Notes: generated by a model not told the origin, from the letters alone. DNA of 64,000 bases from Laceyella sediminis (GCF_003003125.1 NZ_PVTZ01000002.1:124001-188000); one strand, 5' to 3'; shown: positions 16,151 to 26,620, counted from the stretch's first letter. Translations and numbers: made by a program.

Positions 16151-16939
16151 TTATTTTCCTGTAAAACGGGGCTCCCGCTTGTTAAGGAACGCGTCCATCC
16201 CCTCTTTGCGGTCGTCTGTGTCAAACGTCAACCCAAAATAAGAAGCTTCTAATCTGAGTCCGGACGGAAGATCGATGTCGACCCCATGATGAATGGCTTT
16301 TTTGATGTATTTGAGAGCAATGGGCGCTTTCTTCGCCAATGTTTCAGCCAAACGCTTCGCTTCCTCTAGTAGCGCCTCTGGCGGCACCACTTTTTGCACC
16401 AGTCCGCAACGGGCCGCTTCATCTGCAGTCAGCATGATCCCTGTCATACAGAGGTATTTCGCCATCTGCCTGCCGACCAAACGGCTGAGCCGTTGCGTTC
16501 CCCCATAACCGGGAATGACGCCCAGATTGATCTCCGGCTGGCCGAATTTAGCCTTTTCGCTGGCCAAGAGAATGTCCCCGCACATCGCCAACTCCATGCC
16601 ACCGCCAAGGGCAAACCCGTTGATCGCCATGATGACTGGCTTATCCAGCTCTTCCAACCGGGCAAATACCCTTTGTCCGAGGAGCGCCGTCCGCTCCGCT
16701 TCCTCACTGCTTTCGATCTGGTTCAATTCGGTGATGTCGGCACCCGCCACAAACGCCTTGTCTCCCGCACCGGTGATGATCAACACGCGCACCGCGTCAT
16801 TGCGCTCCACCCAATCGATTGCGGCATCCAACTCCGTCAACACTTCTCGGCTCAACGCATTCAACACTTTAGGGCGGGACAGGGTCAGCTGAGCCCATCC
16901 TTCCCCTTGATCACACACAATATGCTTCCAGTTGGTCAC
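16151..16939 (-). CDS. Enoyl-CoA hydratase/isomerase family protein
   Basis: Crotonase-fold enzyme, probably hydrating short-chain enoyl-CoA in fatty or amino-acid degradation. 262 residues. GAGDKAFVAGADITEL and INGFALGGGMELAMCGDILLA form the oxyanion hole/CoA site, and the catalytic Glu pair is expected in GGGMELAM and FGQPEINLGVIPGYGG; both are present. The frame runs back to 17050, but a GTG at 16939 with GGAGGGGAACC gives the normal family length. Single gene; substrate cannot be told. Confidence 0.85.
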   Translation of the reverse strand: MTNWKHIVCDQGEGWAQLTLSRPKVLNALSREVLTELDAAIDWVERNDAVRVLIITGAGDKAFVAGADITELNQIESSEEAERTALLGQRVFARLEELDKPVIMAINGFALGGGMELAMCGDILLASEKAKFGQPEINLGVIPGYGGTQRLSRLVGRQMAKYLCMTGIMLTADEAARCGLVQKVVPPEALLEEAKRLAETLAKKAPIALKYIKKAIHHGVDIDLPSGLRLEASYFGLTFDTDDRKEGMDAFLNKREPRFTGK

Positions 16940-17081
16940 GTTGGTTCCCCTCCATCTCAAACGGTGATGTCCTAACCTTATACCGTTGGGAGCTGATTGA
17001 CACGGCCGCCCATGGCATGATACCGCGCCGTTTGTCTCACATCTTGACAACCCATTCTAGGCGTGCGCCGATTTTTCCTTC

Positions 17082-18195
17082 TTACCCCTTTTTGTTCATC
17101 ATCTGACGCAGGTATGCTTCGATGAACGCATTGATCTCTCCGTCCATCACTGCCTGCACATTGCCGACTTCCGTTTGCGTGCGGTGGTCTTTGACCAAGC
17201 TGTAAGGGTGGAAGACGTATGAGCGGATCTGGTTCCCCCAGCCAATCTCCGTCTGTTCTCCTTTCAGTGCTTGCATCTCTTTCTGTTGCTCTTCCAACTT
17301 GCGCTCATAGAGACGAGCCTTCAGGATTTTCATCGCTTTTTCCCGGTTCTTGATCTGGGAGCGCTCTGATTGGCACGTCACGACGACCCCGGTGGGAATG
17401 TGCGTGATGCGGACCGCCGAATCGGTGGTGTTCACGTGCTGTCCACCCGCGCCACTGGAGCGATAAGTGTCTATTTTCAACTCGTCGGGACGCACCTCAA
17501 TCTCCACATCATTATCAATTTCAGGCATCACATTGCAAGACACGAAGGAGGTGTGTCTGCGGCCCGAAGCGTCAAATGGCGAGATGCGCACAAGCCGGTG
17601 CACCCCTTTTTCCGCCTTGAGGTAACCATAGGCGTTAACCCCTTTGATCAGAAGCGTCACGCTTTTGACACCCGCTTCCTCCCCAGGCAGGTAGTCCAAC
17701 GTTTCCACTTTGTAACCGCTCCGCTCAGCCCAACGGGTGTACATGCGCAAAAGCATTTCCGCCCAGTCTTGCGATTCGGTCCCCCCTGCGCCGGGATGGA
17801 GTTCCAGAATGGCCGAGTTGCGGTCGTACGGCTCGCTCAGCATCAGCGCCAGCTCAAACGCATCAATCTCTTTGGACAAGGAGCGCACCGCTTTGGCCAA
17901 CTCCTCCTGCAAGCCGGCGTCTTCGCCTTCCTCGTTCATCAGTTCGAGCATCAGCTGGCACTCTTCCTGACTCTCTTCCAACCCCGTCATCACTTCAATC
18001 TGATCTTTGAGATGCTTCATCTCATTGATCACTTTTTGCGCCTCTTCTTGATTGTCCCAGAAAGTAGGCGAAGCCATTTGCTCCTCTAGTTCACTCAAGC
18101 GCGCCTTTTTTTGATCGAGGTCAAAGAGACCCCCTGATGTCCGCCAAACGCTTGGCTGTAGTCGCTAGCTGTTGTTTGATTTCACTCATTTCCAT
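17082..18195 (-). CDS. prfB: Peptide chain release factor 2 (programmed +1 frameshift)
   Basis: Recognises UGA/UAA stop codons. The main frame ends at 17082 and carries [11 protein letters not shown] (SPF stop-recognition tripeptide) and [13 protein letters not shown] (GGQ). Reading begins at the ATG at 18195 (after GAGGTGAC) with a 24-codon segment [20 protein letters not shown]... that stops at TGA 18123-18121. The classic shift site AGGGGG-TCT-CTT-TGA-C lies there. So the protein is encoded by 18195-18124 joined to 18122-17082, about 370 residues. The shift is autoregulatory: low RF2 favours frameshifting. No disruption is seen beyond this expected one. Confidence 0.95.
18121..18136 (-). 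promoter_or_regulatory. prfB recoding site
   Basis: Internal Shine-Dalgarno AGGGGG three bases before CTT-TGA-C, matching the conserved bacterial RF2 +1 frameshift signal. Confidence 0.93.
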
Positions 18196-18257
18196 TTTAC
18201 ACGTCACCTCGACTGACTGTTTATGCCTATTATATCGCCAAACCTCTCACTTTAAAA

Positions 18258-18280
18258 AGGCAGGGAGGGACTCCCTACCT
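18258..18280 (-). terminator. Terminator after secA
   Basis: AGG(t)AGGGAG / CTCCCT(g)CCT stem with a minus-strand T run, about 20 bp beyond the secA stop. It separates secA from prfB. Confidence 0.7.
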
Positions 18281-18302
18281 TTCGTTGCCCGACAGTCACG
18301 AC

Positions 18303-20828
18303 TTATCCATTTTTCAAGCAACAGTTTTTGTACTTTTTGCCGCTTCCGCAAGGGCATGGGTCATTGCGTCCCACTTTATCCGCCCGGCGAATCGGCTCCT
18401 TCTTCGGCGCATCCGCTTCCTGCTCGGAGCTACCGGAAACGGCGGTCGGATTGACAGCGACTTCTTCGCGCTCCAACTCTTCTTCTTCCGCGATGACCGA
18501 TTTCATCACATACTTGACAATCTCTTCTTGGATTTCCTGAATCATCGCCTCAAACATGGCGAAGCCTTCAAACTGGTAAGCGCGAAGCGGATTGTCTTGC
18601 CCGTACGCGCGCAAGTGGATCCCTTGGCGCAATTGTTCCATCGCGTCGATGTGATCCATCCACTTCCGGTCGACAGCGCGCAGAATCACCACTTTGGAAA
18701 ACTCCTGCAAGCGCTCGTTCCCCAGTTCCTCTTGGCGTTCTTGGTAGTATTTCTTCACTTCTTCAAAAATGTCGTCCACCATCTTCGACGGATCTTTGCC
18801 TTCCAAATCTTCTTCTGTCAGGCGACCTTCGGGCAGTAGGTTATTGTTGGCATACTCCACAATCGCCTCGAGATCCCATTCCTCTTCCAAGTCCTCGGAG
18901 GTGTGGACTTGCACGATGTTCTCAATCGCCGCTTTGACCATGTTGAGCACGACATCCTTGAGGTCGTCACTTTCCAACACTTCGCGGCGTTGCTTATAAA
19001 TTACTTCCCGCTGTTGATTCAAGACATCGTCATACTGCAACACCCAACGACGGGCGTCAAAGTTGTTGGCCTCCACCTTGCGTTGCGCATTGGCCACCGC
19101 ACGGGAGAACATTTTGCCTTCGATGGGCTGGTCTTCAGGCAACCCCAACCGCTCCAGCATGCTTTCGAGGTTTTCCCCACCGAAGCGGCGCATCAGATCA
19201 TCCGACAAGGAGAGGTAAAACTGGGAGGAACCTGGATCGCCTTGGCGTCCCGAACGTCCACGCAACTGGTTGTCGATCCGCCGGCTCTCATGCCGCTCGG
19301 TTCCGATGATGTGCAAACCACCCAGTTCGGCTACACCTTCTCCCAGCACGATGTCCGTTCCGCGGCCAGCCATGTTGGTGGCGATGGTCACCGCCCCACG
19401 CTGTCCGGCTTGCGCCACAATCTCCGCTTCTCGGGCGTGGTTTTTCGCATTTAACACCTCATGCGGGATGCCGCGTCTCTTCAGCAACCGGGACAGGCGC
19501 TCCGATTTTTCGATCGAGACAGTACCTACCAGCACAGGTTGCCCTTTGGCGTGGCGTTGAGCAATCTCTTCCACCACCGCGTTAAACTTGGCCTCTTCCG
19601 TTTTGTATAGCACATCCGACAAGTCTTCGCGCAATTGCGGGCGGTTGGTCGGTATCTGATAAACATCCATGTTGTAAATTTTGCGGAACTCTTCTTCTTC
19701 CGTCTTTGCCGTACCGGTCATCCCAGACAGCTTTTTGTACAGGCGGAAGTAATTTTGCAGGGTGACGGTGGCCAGCGTCATGCTTTCACGCTGCACTTGT
19801 AACCCTTCTTTGGCTTCAATCGCCTGGTGCAACCCATCGCTGTAGCGGCGGCCATACATCAAACGACCTGTAAATTCATCCACGATCACGACGCCGTCTT
19901 CATTCACTACATAATCTTCGTCGCGCTTCATTATGGCATGCGCTTTCAATGCCTGTTGAATGTGATGGTTCAACGTAACGTGCTTCATGTCGTACAAGTT
20001 GTCGACACCGAGGAAGTTCTCCACTTTTTTCACGCCGTCTTCCGTCAGCGATACCTGTTTGGTCTTGATGTCGATCGTGTAATCATCGCCTTCTTTCAAG
20101 CGACGCACGATGTTGTCGGCGGTGTAGTACAAGTCGGTCGCCTTGTTGGCTTGCCCACTGATAATGAGCGGCGTCCGCGCTTCGTCGATCAAGATGCTAT
20201 CCACCTCGTCGATGATCGCGAAGTTCAGCTCGCGCTGGGTCAATTGTTCCTTGTACAACACCATGTTGTCCCGCAGATAGTCGAAGCCAAACTCATTGTT
20301 CGTACCGAAGGTGATATCCGCTTGATAAGCGGCCCGCTTTTCCTCTGGCGACATCATCGGCAGATTTAGGCCCACAGTTAACCCCAGGAATTCAAACACC
20401 TGGCCCATCCACTCTTTGTCCCGCTTGGCAAGATAATCGTTGACGGTAACGATATGGACACCCTTGCCTTCCAACGCGTTCAAATACGCGGGCAAGGTGG
20501 ACACGAGGGTTTTCCCTTCCCCCGTTTTCATCTCAGCGATGTCCCCTTGGTGAAGCACCATCCCCCCCACGAGCTGCACGCGGAAATGGCGCATGTTCAA
20601 CACGCGTTTCGCCGCTTCACGCACCACGGCAAACGCCTCTGGCAGAAGGTCGTCCAGCGTCTCCCCTTTTTCCAGTCGGGCCCGGAACTCATCCGTTTTT
20701 CCTCTTAATTCCGCATCGCTCAATGCTTGAAACTCTGCTTCCAGCGAGTCGATGTGATCCGCGATGCTGAAAAATTTCTTCAATTGCCGTTCGTGTGGAT
20801 CGAATAATTTCTTAAGGGTACCTAACAC
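18303..20828 (-). CDS. secA: Preprotein translocase motor SecA
   Basis: ATPase driving protein export through SecYEG. 841 residues, normal length. Walker A is [10 protein letters not shown] (about residues 96-105), the DEAD-like box is [17 protein letters not shown], and the second-domain motif is NMAGRGTDI. The C-terminal zinc-binding tail is [15 protein letters not shown]. Translation starts at a GTG (20828) behind AGGAGATG. The hpf-secA-prfB order is that of Bacillus, here with two polysaccharide genes inserted between hpf and secA. Confidence 0.97.
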   Translation of the reverse strand: MLGTLKKLFDPHERQLKKFFSIADHIDSLEAEFQALSDAELRGKTDEFRARLEKGETLDDLLPEAFAVVREAAKRVLNMRHFRVQLVGGMVLHQGDIAEMKTGEGKTLVSTLPAYLNALEGKGVHIVTVNDYLAKRDKEWMGQVFEFLGLTVGLNLPMMSPEEKRAAYQADITFGTNNEFGFDYLRDNMVLYKEQLTQRELNFAIIDEVDSILIDEARTPLIISGQANKATDLYYTADNIVRRLKEGDDYTIDIKTKQVSLTEDGVKKVENFLGVDNLYDMKHVTLNHHIQQALKAHAIMKRDEDYVVNEDGVVIVDEFTGRLMYGRRYSDGLHQAIEAKEGLQVQRESMTLATVTLQNYFRLYKKLSGMTGTAKTEEEEFRKIYNMDVYQIPTNRPQLREDLSDVLYKTEEAKFNAVVEEIAQRHAKGQPVLVGTVSIEKSERLSRLLKRRGIPHEVLNAKNHAREAEIVAQAGQRGAVTIATNMAGRGTDIVLGEGVAELGGLHIIGTERHESRRIDNQLRGRSGRQGDPGSSQFYLSLSDDLMRRFGGENLESMLERLGLPEDQPIEGKMFSRAVANAQRKVEANNFDARRWVLQYDDVLNQQREVIYKQRREVLESDDLKDVVLNMVKAAIENIVQVHTSEDLEEEWDLEAIVEYANNNLLPEGRLTEEDLEGKDPSKMVDDIFEEVKKYYQERQEELGNERLQEFSKVVILRAVDRKWMDHIDAMEQLRQGIHLRAYGQDNPLRAYQFEGFAMFEAMIQEIQEEIVKYVMKSVIAEEEELEREEVAVNPTAVSGSSEQEADAPKKEPIRRADKVGRNDPCPCGSGKKYKNCCLKNG

Positions 20829-20961
20829 CTTATCATCTCCTACTTAGAGTTGGTTTTTTTATGATGTAACGCATTTTCGGCACCGACATTGTCAAAAGGC
20901 TACTCATTTCAGTTTATCAAATTTATGCACCTTTTTCACTTGCGCCGTGATAAAAAAGGAG

Positions 20962-20983
20962 GCGGACCGCTACCGGGGCCCGC
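20962..20983 (-). terminator. Terminator after glycosyltransferase
   Basis: Minus-strand GCGGGCC/GGTCCGC stem (one G-U pair) followed by CTCCTTTTTT, just beyond the stop at 20991. It isolates the secA transcript. Confidence 0.7.
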
Positions 20984-20990
20984 TTCACCC

Positions 20991-22223
20991 CTATTTGCGA
21001 TTTACCAACTCTCTCAGGATATTGTAGAAACGATGGGCCAATTTTTTGCGGTCCCCTTCGCGGTCAATGTACTCCCGTCCACGCCGCTTAATCTCTTCCC
21101 GCTCTTGGTCGCTGAATGAGCGCACGCGTTCAATCGCCTCAGCCAGCCCTTGTGGATTCTCTGCCCCAGCAAAAACCCCGACTTGGTTTTTCTCCACGAT
21201 CTCACGCACTTCCCCGTCAACAGTGGAGATGATCGGCAAGCCGATAAATGTGTAATCAAATAGTTTGTTGGGTCGGGCCCCACGGAACACCTCATTGTCA
21301 GCCAAGGAAATGATCCCGCAATCGGCCGCATAGGTGTAGTCGAAAATCTCCGACTTGGGCACCGGATCGAGCAGGTGGATGTTATCTAACCCTTCTTCTT
21401 GCTTAATCTGTTGCAATTTTTCCTTCTCAGGCCCGTCCCCGATCAAGACAATCGCTGTATCCGGCTTCAAGTGGCGCCCTGCTTTCACCACATACTCCAA
21501 TGCGTTGGCCGGGCCGTGCGCCCCGGTGTAAATAGCCACAAATTGATCCTCGGTCACGCCCATCTTACGCCGAAAAGCGGTCCGCTTCTCCGGATTTGGC
21601 TGCCAAGAGCTAACTACAATCCCGTTGGGGATCAAGTCGATTTTGTTCGGGTCGATTCCCTTGTCGGCGATAAACGTGCGTTGATGCTCCGTCAAGACGA
21701 TGATCTTGTCCGCGTTCCGATACAGGAACGACTCCATCCAAGTGAGCAACTTGACCACATGTTTGTTGTTCAATCCACCCATCTTGATCAGGGAGTCTGG
21801 CCACAAGTCGCGCACTTCCAGCACAAACGGGCAACCTTTTAGCTTAGCTAGCATCCAGCCCGCAAAAGCCGTGAACAAATGGGGCGAAGAAGCGATCAAC
21901 ACATCCGGTTTTTTCTTCAACAAACCAGCTAAAAAGAAGACAACCGCAAAGCTTCCCATGTTGATGATGCGGCGAAAATCGTTCTGCTTGTGGGGAAAAG
22001 ACCAAAGCCAATTCAACTTCAGCCCTTTCACCTTCTCGATTCCCTCTTTTTCAGCCTCTGTGATAAATGTGCGGCGCGGATGAACAAATTTGGACAAAAA
22101 CAGGGTTACTTCTGCCTCTTCCTCCTGCGCCCATTCGCGCGCCAGTTCATAATGACGCGTAATTCCCGCAATATTCGGGGGAACGGCATAATGATTGGCT
22201 AACCAGATACGCAACTTCTTCAC
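20991..22223 (-). CDS. Glycosyltransferase family 4 (WbuB-like)
   Basis: GT-B fold sugar transferase, probably acting on a lipid-linked cell-surface polysaccharide. 410 residues. The N-terminal domain begins IWLANHYAVPPNIAGITRHYELA, as in WbuB-type enzymes that add an amino sugar. The donor site includes IPNGIVVSSWQP and the late EVFRGARPNKLFDYTFIGLPII, containing the E-x7-E-like region. It lies next to a UDP-GlcNAc 2-epimerase and shares an upstream element with the main polysaccharide operon at 56 kb, so it likely belongs to the same polymer pathway. Confidence 0.85.
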   Translation of the reverse strand: MKKLRIWLANHYAVPPNIAGITRHYELAREWAQEEEAEVTLFLSKFVHPRRTFITEAEKEGIEKVKGLKLNWLWSFPHKQNDFRRIINMGSFAVVFFLAGLLKKKPDVLIASSPHLFTAFAGWMLAKLKGCPFVLEVRDLWPDSLIKMGGLNNKHVVKLLTWMESFLYRNADKIIVLTEHQRTFIADKGIDPNKIDLIPNGIVVSSWQPNPEKRTAFRRKMGVTEDQFVAIYTGAHGPANALEYVVKAGRHLKPDTAIVLIGDGPEKEKLQQIKQEEGLDNIHLLDPVPKSEIFDYTYAADCGIISLADNEVFRGARPNKLFDYTFIGLPIISTVDGEVREIVEKNQVGVFAGAENPQGLAEAIERVRSFSDQEREEIKRRGREYIDREGDRKKLAHRFYNILRELVNRK

Positions 22224-22422
22224 GTCTCCTTATATCCATTCCGATTTATGATCACTGTCATGTTTTCGTACAACCGATTTTCTCCATTATAGCTGAATCT
22301 ATCTCAGGCCTCTCATCGAGGCGGTTGCTACAGCCAAAACGTTTCCCGGCCTTTCTATCTGGGACCTGCACGCTTGGCTCGAAAACATAAAAACTGTGTA
22401 TATTGTAATATTATTGTCACTT

Positions 22423-22486
22423 TGTTACAGCATCGTAATAGAAACTAGTGACACTGTAACATAAATGGTCTCGGTTTGGGTATCCC
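22423..22486 (-). promoter_or_regulatory. Polysaccharide-locus composite element, copy A
   Basis: TGTTACAG (22423-22430), 23 bp, CTGTAACAT (22454-22462), 15 bp, GGGTATCCC (22478-22486). It lies 200 bp upstream of the leftward glycosyltransferase. The same arrangement with near-identical spacing occurs at 56273-56335. The rest of 22224-22669 shows no gene. Confidence 0.6.
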
Positions 22487-22626
22487 TTTTGAAAAATAGT
22501 CAAGTTTGACATTGGCGTGACAGGTGCGCGGAGCGAGATTTCGCCGCGCCACTCATAAGCGTCTTCCCCACTTCATGACATGATTTCCCGCTTGGGATCG
22601 CTCATACCTCAAGCGATCCAACAAAA

Positions 22627-22661
22627 AACCGGCCCCTTCCCTCTTGCGGAAAGAGCCGGTT
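22627..22661 (-). terminator. Terminator after UDP-GlcNAc 2-epimerase
   Basis: AACCGGC/GCCGGTT outer stem with further GGAAGGG-TCTTTCC pairing and a minus-strand T run, 9 bp beyond the stop. Confidence 0.85.
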
Positions 22662-22669
22662 CACCTCGC

Positions 22670-23740
22670 TTATTTGCCCAAGTCTTTTTGCAGTTGATCC
22701 ATGATCTTCTCAGCCGCGCGCCCATCGCCAAACACTTCGTGCACTTGGGAGAAATCGACTTCAAATCCGTTGACTGCTTCCAAGATGCGGGTTTGATCTG
22801 CACCCACCAAGACATTGGTGCCCAGTTCGACCGTCTCGGTCCATTCTGTTTCGTCGCGCATAGTGATGCAAGGCACTTTGGCGAAGAACGCTTCTTTTTG
22901 CACCCCGCCGGAATCGGTCAAGATTTTCTTGGCGTTCACTTCCAATTGCAGCATATCCAGATAGCCGATTGGCTCAATCAGCTTCACGTTTGGATTGGTG
23001 ATTTCCAAGCCGAGCGGCGCCAGCTTGCCTTTGGTACGAGGATGGAGCGGCAATACCGCCGGCACCGGCAATTCGTTGATGGCACCGATGATTTGGCTGA
23101 GTCGGGCCGGATCATCAGTGTTTTCTGCACGATGCAAGGTGATCAGCACATAGCTACCGGCTTCCAGACCTAAGTCGGACAGGATCGTCGATTTTTCATC
23201 GGCCAGGCGGCTGTTGTAACGGACCGCATCCAGCATCACATCGCCAGTCAAGTGAACGCCTTTGGTGATGCCTTCCGTGCGCAGGTGGTTCACCGCCGTC
23301 TGCGTGGGGCAGAACAGCCATTCAGACACATGGTCCGTCAACACGCGGTTAATCTCTTCCGGCATCCGCCGATTGAAACTGCGCAAGCCAGCTTCCACAT
23401 GGGCGACGGGAATATGCAGTTTGCTGGCTGCAAGCGCGCCTGCCAAGGTGGAGTTGGTGTCGCCATATACCAACACGCAATCCGGCTTCTCTTTTACGAT
23501 GACTTCTTCCACTTTGGCCAGCATCTCCCCCGTTTGGGCCCCATGTGATTTGGAGCCGACGTGGAGATGGTATTCCGGCACAGGAATGTGCAACTCTTCA
23601 AAGAAAACGTCTGACATCGATTTATCATAATGTTGCCCGGTATGTACCAGCACCTCTTGCGCGCGTTCGCGAATGACGCGCGATACGGGAGCCGCCTTGA
23701 TGAATTGCGGTCTCGCCCCCACAACAGTCAACACTTTCAT
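22670..23740 (-). CDS. UDP-N-acetylglucosamine 2-epimerase family (WecB/WbpI-like)
   Basis: Inverts C2 of a UDP-2-acetamido sugar. 356 residues starting MKVLTVVGARPQFIKAAPV, with VYGDTNSTLAGALAA, HVEAGLRSFNRRMPEEINR and LTDSGGVQKEAFF, all hallmarks of the family. It could be ordinary WecB (UDP-GlcNAc to UDP-ManNAc) or the WbpI type that epimerises the 2,3-diacetamido glucuronate. The presence of WbpA/B/E/D-like genes at 52-56 kb and the absence of another 2-epimerase in the window favour a WbpI role, or both. The ATG at 23740 follows GGAGG. Confidence 0.88.
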   Translation of the reverse strand: MKVLTVVGARPQFIKAAPVSRVIRERAQEVLVHTGQHYDKSMSDVFFEELHIPVPEYHLHVGSKSHGAQTGEMLAKVEEVIVKEKPDCVLVYGDTNSTLAGALAASKLHIPVAHVEAGLRSFNRRMPEEINRVLTDHVSEWLFCPTQTAVNHLRTEGITKGVHLTGDVMLDAVRYNSRLADEKSTILSDLGLEAGSYVLITLHRAENTDDPARLSQIIGAINELPVPAVLPLHPRTKGKLAPLGLEITNPNVKLIEPIGYLDMLQLEVNAKKILTDSGGVQKEAFFAKVPCITMRDETEWTETVELGTNVLVGADQTRILEAVNGFEVDFSQVHEVFGDGRAAEKIMDQLQKDLGK

Positions 23741-23973
23741 GTAATTGAAACCTCCTGCATCTCACCAGTCGGAATAGAGAGAATCTTTGTCTGTCCTTTG
23801 CTATCATAACACAGGTCGGGTACTTTTCCACAATCGCCACGACATCTTATCAAACAAAAAAACAGTGAGGAGCCATCCAAAACGATCGGGTCGTTGCCTT
23901 CAAGCTGGGGAAGACGGGGGCGCTGCCAGCATTTGCAGTTGATGCCACTTCCTAGGTTCAAGCGCGCAAAGTA

Positions 23974-24002
23974 AAAGCCCCCGCCTTCATAGCGGGGGCT
24001 TT
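23974..24002. terminator. Terminator after hpf
   Basis: AAAGCCCCCGC / GCGGGGGCTTT, perfect 11-bp stem with a 7-nt loop, directly after the hpf stop. Confidence 0.85.
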
Positions 24003-24006
24003 CTTA

Positions 24007-24564
24007 TCACTCAGGTTCGATCAACCCGTATTTCCCATCTTTCCTTTTGTAAATCACATTCACTTGGTTGGATGCGGCGTTGGTGAACACGAAGAAGTTG
24101 TGTCCAAGCATGTCCATTTGAAGCATTGCTTCTTCCGCATCCATCGGCTTGAACTCGAAACGCTTTGTTCGCACGAGATCAAGCTCTTCCTCATCTTGCA
24201 CCGCCACGGGAGCCGCTTCCATCTCCCGCGCATGCTCTTTGTAACCACTGCGGAAGCTAACATCCTGGCGTGCTTTGCGGTTAATCCGCGTTTTATACTT
24301 ACGGATCTGCCGCTCAAGCTTTTCAACCACTAAGTCGACGGATGCGTACATGTCCTCGCTGGATTCTTCAGCACGGACAATCACCCCAGGGAAGGGAATC
24401 GTCACTTCCACCCGATGCTGATCTTTGATCACAGCCAAAACGGCGTGGGCTTCAGTCTCGCCGACATCCTCAAAATACCTTTCGAGGCGGCTCAGCTTCC
24501 GCTCCACAAATTCATGCAACGCATCTGTTACTTCAAGGTTATGACCACGGATGACATATCTCAT
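24007..24564 (-). CDS. hpf: Long-form ribosome hibernation promoting factor
   Basis: Binds the decoding site and dimerises ribosomes into 100S particles in stationary phase. 185 residues. The N-terminal S30AE domain (YVIRGHNLEVTDALHEFVERKLSRLERYF) is joined by a charged linker to a C-terminal dimerisation domain (LVRTKRFEFKPMDAEEAMLQMDMLGHNFFVF), which marks the long form. The ATG at 24564 follows GGAAGGAGG; the frame extends to 24645 without a ribosome site. Neighbour order with secA is as in Bacillus. Confidence 0.95.
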   Translation of the reverse strand: MRYVIRGHNLEVTDALHEFVERKLSRLERYFEDVGETEAHAVLAVIKDQHRVEVTIPFPGVIVRAEESSEDMYASVDLVVEKLERQIRKYKTRINRKARQDVSFRSGYKEHAREMEAAPVAVQDEEELDLVRTKRFEFKPMDAEEAMLQMDMLGHNFFVFTNAASNQVNVIYKRKDGKYGLIEPE

Positions 24565-24749
24565 AGAGAAATCCTCCTTCCGCTTTGTACTACTTCTATT
24601 CCCCGATTTTGATGAAATCCCTCCTCTTTTTTTACAAAAATACAAAAGAAAATTAAGGAAATATTAAATAAACACACACAGAATTGTAATATTATTCAAA
24701 AAGGGTAACTTGCGTTAGGCCTGACTTTCTTTTTTTTGGAAATTAAAAA

Positions 24750-24775
24750 GCCCCCCAGAGCAAGCTCTAGGGAGC
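24750..24775 (-). terminator. Terminator after cold-shock gene
   Basis: Minus-strand GCTCCCTAGAGC-TTG pairing with GCTCTGGGGGGC (one G-U pair), then TTTTTAATTT. Confidence 0.8.
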
Positions 24776-24801
24776 GGGACATTCGTTGTTTCCAAAGCGA
24801 A

Positions 24802-24999
24802 TTACTTTTTCACAACGTTTGCAGCCTGTGGTCCACGGGAACCCTCTACGATTTCAAATTCAACTTCTTGACCTTCTTCCAGCGACTTGAAGCCTTCCAT
24901 TTGAATAGCGGTGTAGTGTACGAATACGTCTTCGCCACCCTCACGCTCGATGAAGCCATAGCCTTTTTCCGCGTTAAACCACTTGACTTTGCCTTGCAT
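24802..24999 (-). CDS. Cold-shock protein (CspA family)
   Basis: RNA chaperone of 65 residues: [32 protein letters not shown], with both RNP motifs (KGYGFI and VFVHY). The ATG at 24999 follows AGAAGGGATT. Stand-alone gene with its own terminator. The reading frame extends three codons upstream, but the family N-terminus begins at MQGKVKWF. Confidence 0.95.
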   Translation of the reverse strand: MQGKVKWFNAEKGYGFIEREGGEDVFVHYTAIQMEGFKSLEEGQEVEFEIVEGSRGPQAANVVKK

Positions 25000-25203
25000 A
25001 AAACACAATCCCTTCTCAAATCGTAGTCATCGCATAAAGAACGCACTCTTATGCCACTTAACTATACCATTTGTCTAAAAATACTGTCAAGGTAGTACTT
25101 TAAGCCTACAAACGGGCTCCCTCTTTGCTCAAACGAGCGCCGATAGTCAGATAAAGCGAATGGAAAATGGCATGGGAACGTAGGCCCTTAGTCAGCGTAG
25201 TCA

Positions 25204-25926
25204 TCACAACACTTTACTCAAAAACGCCTTCAAGCGTTCGTGTTTAGGCCGGGAGAAGATCTCAGACGGCGAACCTTCCTCAACAATCCGACCATCATCC
25301 ATAAAGATGACCCGGTCGCTCACTTCACGGGCGAATCCCATCTCATGGGTGACGACGACCATGGTCATCCCTTCCTCGGCCAATTGTTTCATCACGTCCA
25401 ACACTTCTTTAACCATCTCCGGGTCCAGAGCGGAGGTGGGCTCGTCAAACAGCATCAACTTGGGCTCCATTGCCAAAGCCCTGGCGATGGCAACCCGCTG
25501 CTTCTGCCCGCCCGATAACTCGCCGGGAAAAGCTTCGGCCTTGGACCGCAATCCCACTTTATCCAACAGCGCCAACGCTTTGGCCTCAGCCTGCTCTTTT
25601 GGCCATTTTCGCACATGAATCGGCGCCAACGTGATGTTGTCCAACACGTTTTTATGCGGAAACAATTCAAACTGCTGAAACACCATTCCCACTTCCGTGC
25701 GAACGCGGTTAATGTCCGTCTTGGGGTCCGTCAGGTCAAACCCGCCGACCACGACGCGGCCCGAACTCACTCGCTCCAACAGATTAAGGCAACGCAGAAA
25801 AGTGCTTTTGCCGGAACCGCTGGGCCCAATCACACAAACCACTTCTGATTCTCCGATTCGTACATGGATGTCTTTGAGCACATGATGATCGCCAAACCGC
25901 TTATTGAGATTTTCCACCTGGATCAT
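25204..25926 (-). CDS. Polar amino-acid ABC transporter, ATP-binding protein
   Basis: 240 residues. Walker A is GPSGSGKST (about residues 35-43), with Q-loop [10 protein letters not shown], signature [15 protein letters not shown], Walker [14 protein letters not shown] and H-loop [13 protein letters not shown]. The GlnQ/ArtP group is indicated. The ATG at 25926 follows AAGGGTGAG, 6 bp after the permease stop. The frame extends to 26043 inside the permease and is not used. Substrate inferred as arginine or a related basic amino acid from ARG-box-like sites upstream of the operon. Confidence 0.92.
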   Translation of the reverse strand: MIQVENLNKRFGDHHVLKDIHVRIGESEVVCVIGPSGSGKSTFLRCLNLLERVSSGRVVVGGFDLTDPKTDINRVRTEVGMVFQQFELFPHKNVLDNITLAPIHVRKWPKEQAEAKALALLDKVGLRSKAEAFPGELSGGQKQRVAIARALAMEPKLMLFDEPTSALDPEMVKEVLDVMKQLAEEGMTMVVVTHEMGFAREVSDRVIFMDDGRIVEEGSPSEIFSRPKHERLKAFLSKVL

Positions 25927-25931
25927 TTGTC

Positions 25932-26618
25932 TCACCCTTTCCGTCCGTTTGGATCTAACCGTCTTTCCATATAGCCCACCAGACGGGATAACACCAGGGT
26001 CAGTACCAAGTACACCAAAGCCGCGGTAATGTAAGGGGGCCATCTTACAAACGTGTTCTTGGCCGTGGCGAACGCCGCATATGTGATGTCGTTGACGGCG
26101 ATGACCGTGACCAGGGAGCTATCTTTGAGCAAGGCGATAAACTCATTGCCTAACGGCGGCAACATGCGCTTAAAAGCTTGGGGGAGAACAACCAGCTTCA
26201 TCGCTTGCCGATAAGTCATCCCAAGCGAGCGCGCCGCTTCCATCTGTCCTTTGTCAATCGATTGAATACCACCCCGGAAGATTTCGGCGATGTACGCCCC
26301 AGCATTTAGCGACAGTGCGATAAAACTGGAAGTCGCGGCATCAGGCGCAGGGAGGCCGAGCACATCTTGGAACAACGCCGGCAATACGGCAAAATGAACA
26401 GCCAAAATTTGGAGCAAAAGCGGTGTCCCCCTGAAGAGATCCACATAGGCGACCGCCGGCAGACGCAACCACGCTTTGTCCGATAATCTCATCAATCCCA
26501 ATATAAGTCCGATGAACAAACCCGCTACGACCGCCACCACGGTTAGTTGAATGGTCATCCAGAGACCACGGATGAACAACTCCTGGTATTCTACGATGAC
26601 AGACCAATTCCACTCCAT
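25932..26618 (-). CDS. Polar amino-acid ABC transporter, permease
   Basis: 228-residue HisM/GlnP-type permease with about five membrane helices, including the EAA loop region [46 protein letters not shown]. The ATG at 26618 is preferred; a TTG at 26630 lies too close to the GGGGG ribosome site. The gene starts directly next to the first of four DnaA boxes that fill the 240-bp gap to the substrate-binding protein gene. Confidence 0.92.
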   Translation of the reverse strand: MEWNWSVIVEYQELFIRGLWMTIQLTVVAVVAGLFIGLILGLMRLSDKAWLRLPAVAYVDLFRGTPLLLQILAVHFAVLPALFQDVLGLPAPDAATSSFIALSLNAGAYIAEIFRGGIQSIDKGQMEAARSLGMTYRQAMKLVVLPQAFKRMLPPLGNEFIALLKDSSLVTVIAVNDITYAAFATAKNTFVRWPPYITAALVYLVLTLVLSRLVGYMERRLDPNGRKG

Positions 26619-26620
26619 AG

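Noticed and set aside
22424-22462. CRISPR-like repeats
   Set aside because: The TTACAG/CTGTAA units are inverted half-sites, not direct repeats with unique spacers, and no cas genes are present.
23737-23961. 74-codon minus-strand frame upstream of the 2-epimerase
   Set aside because: No ribosome site, no domain, overlaps the likely promoter/leader of the epimerase gene.
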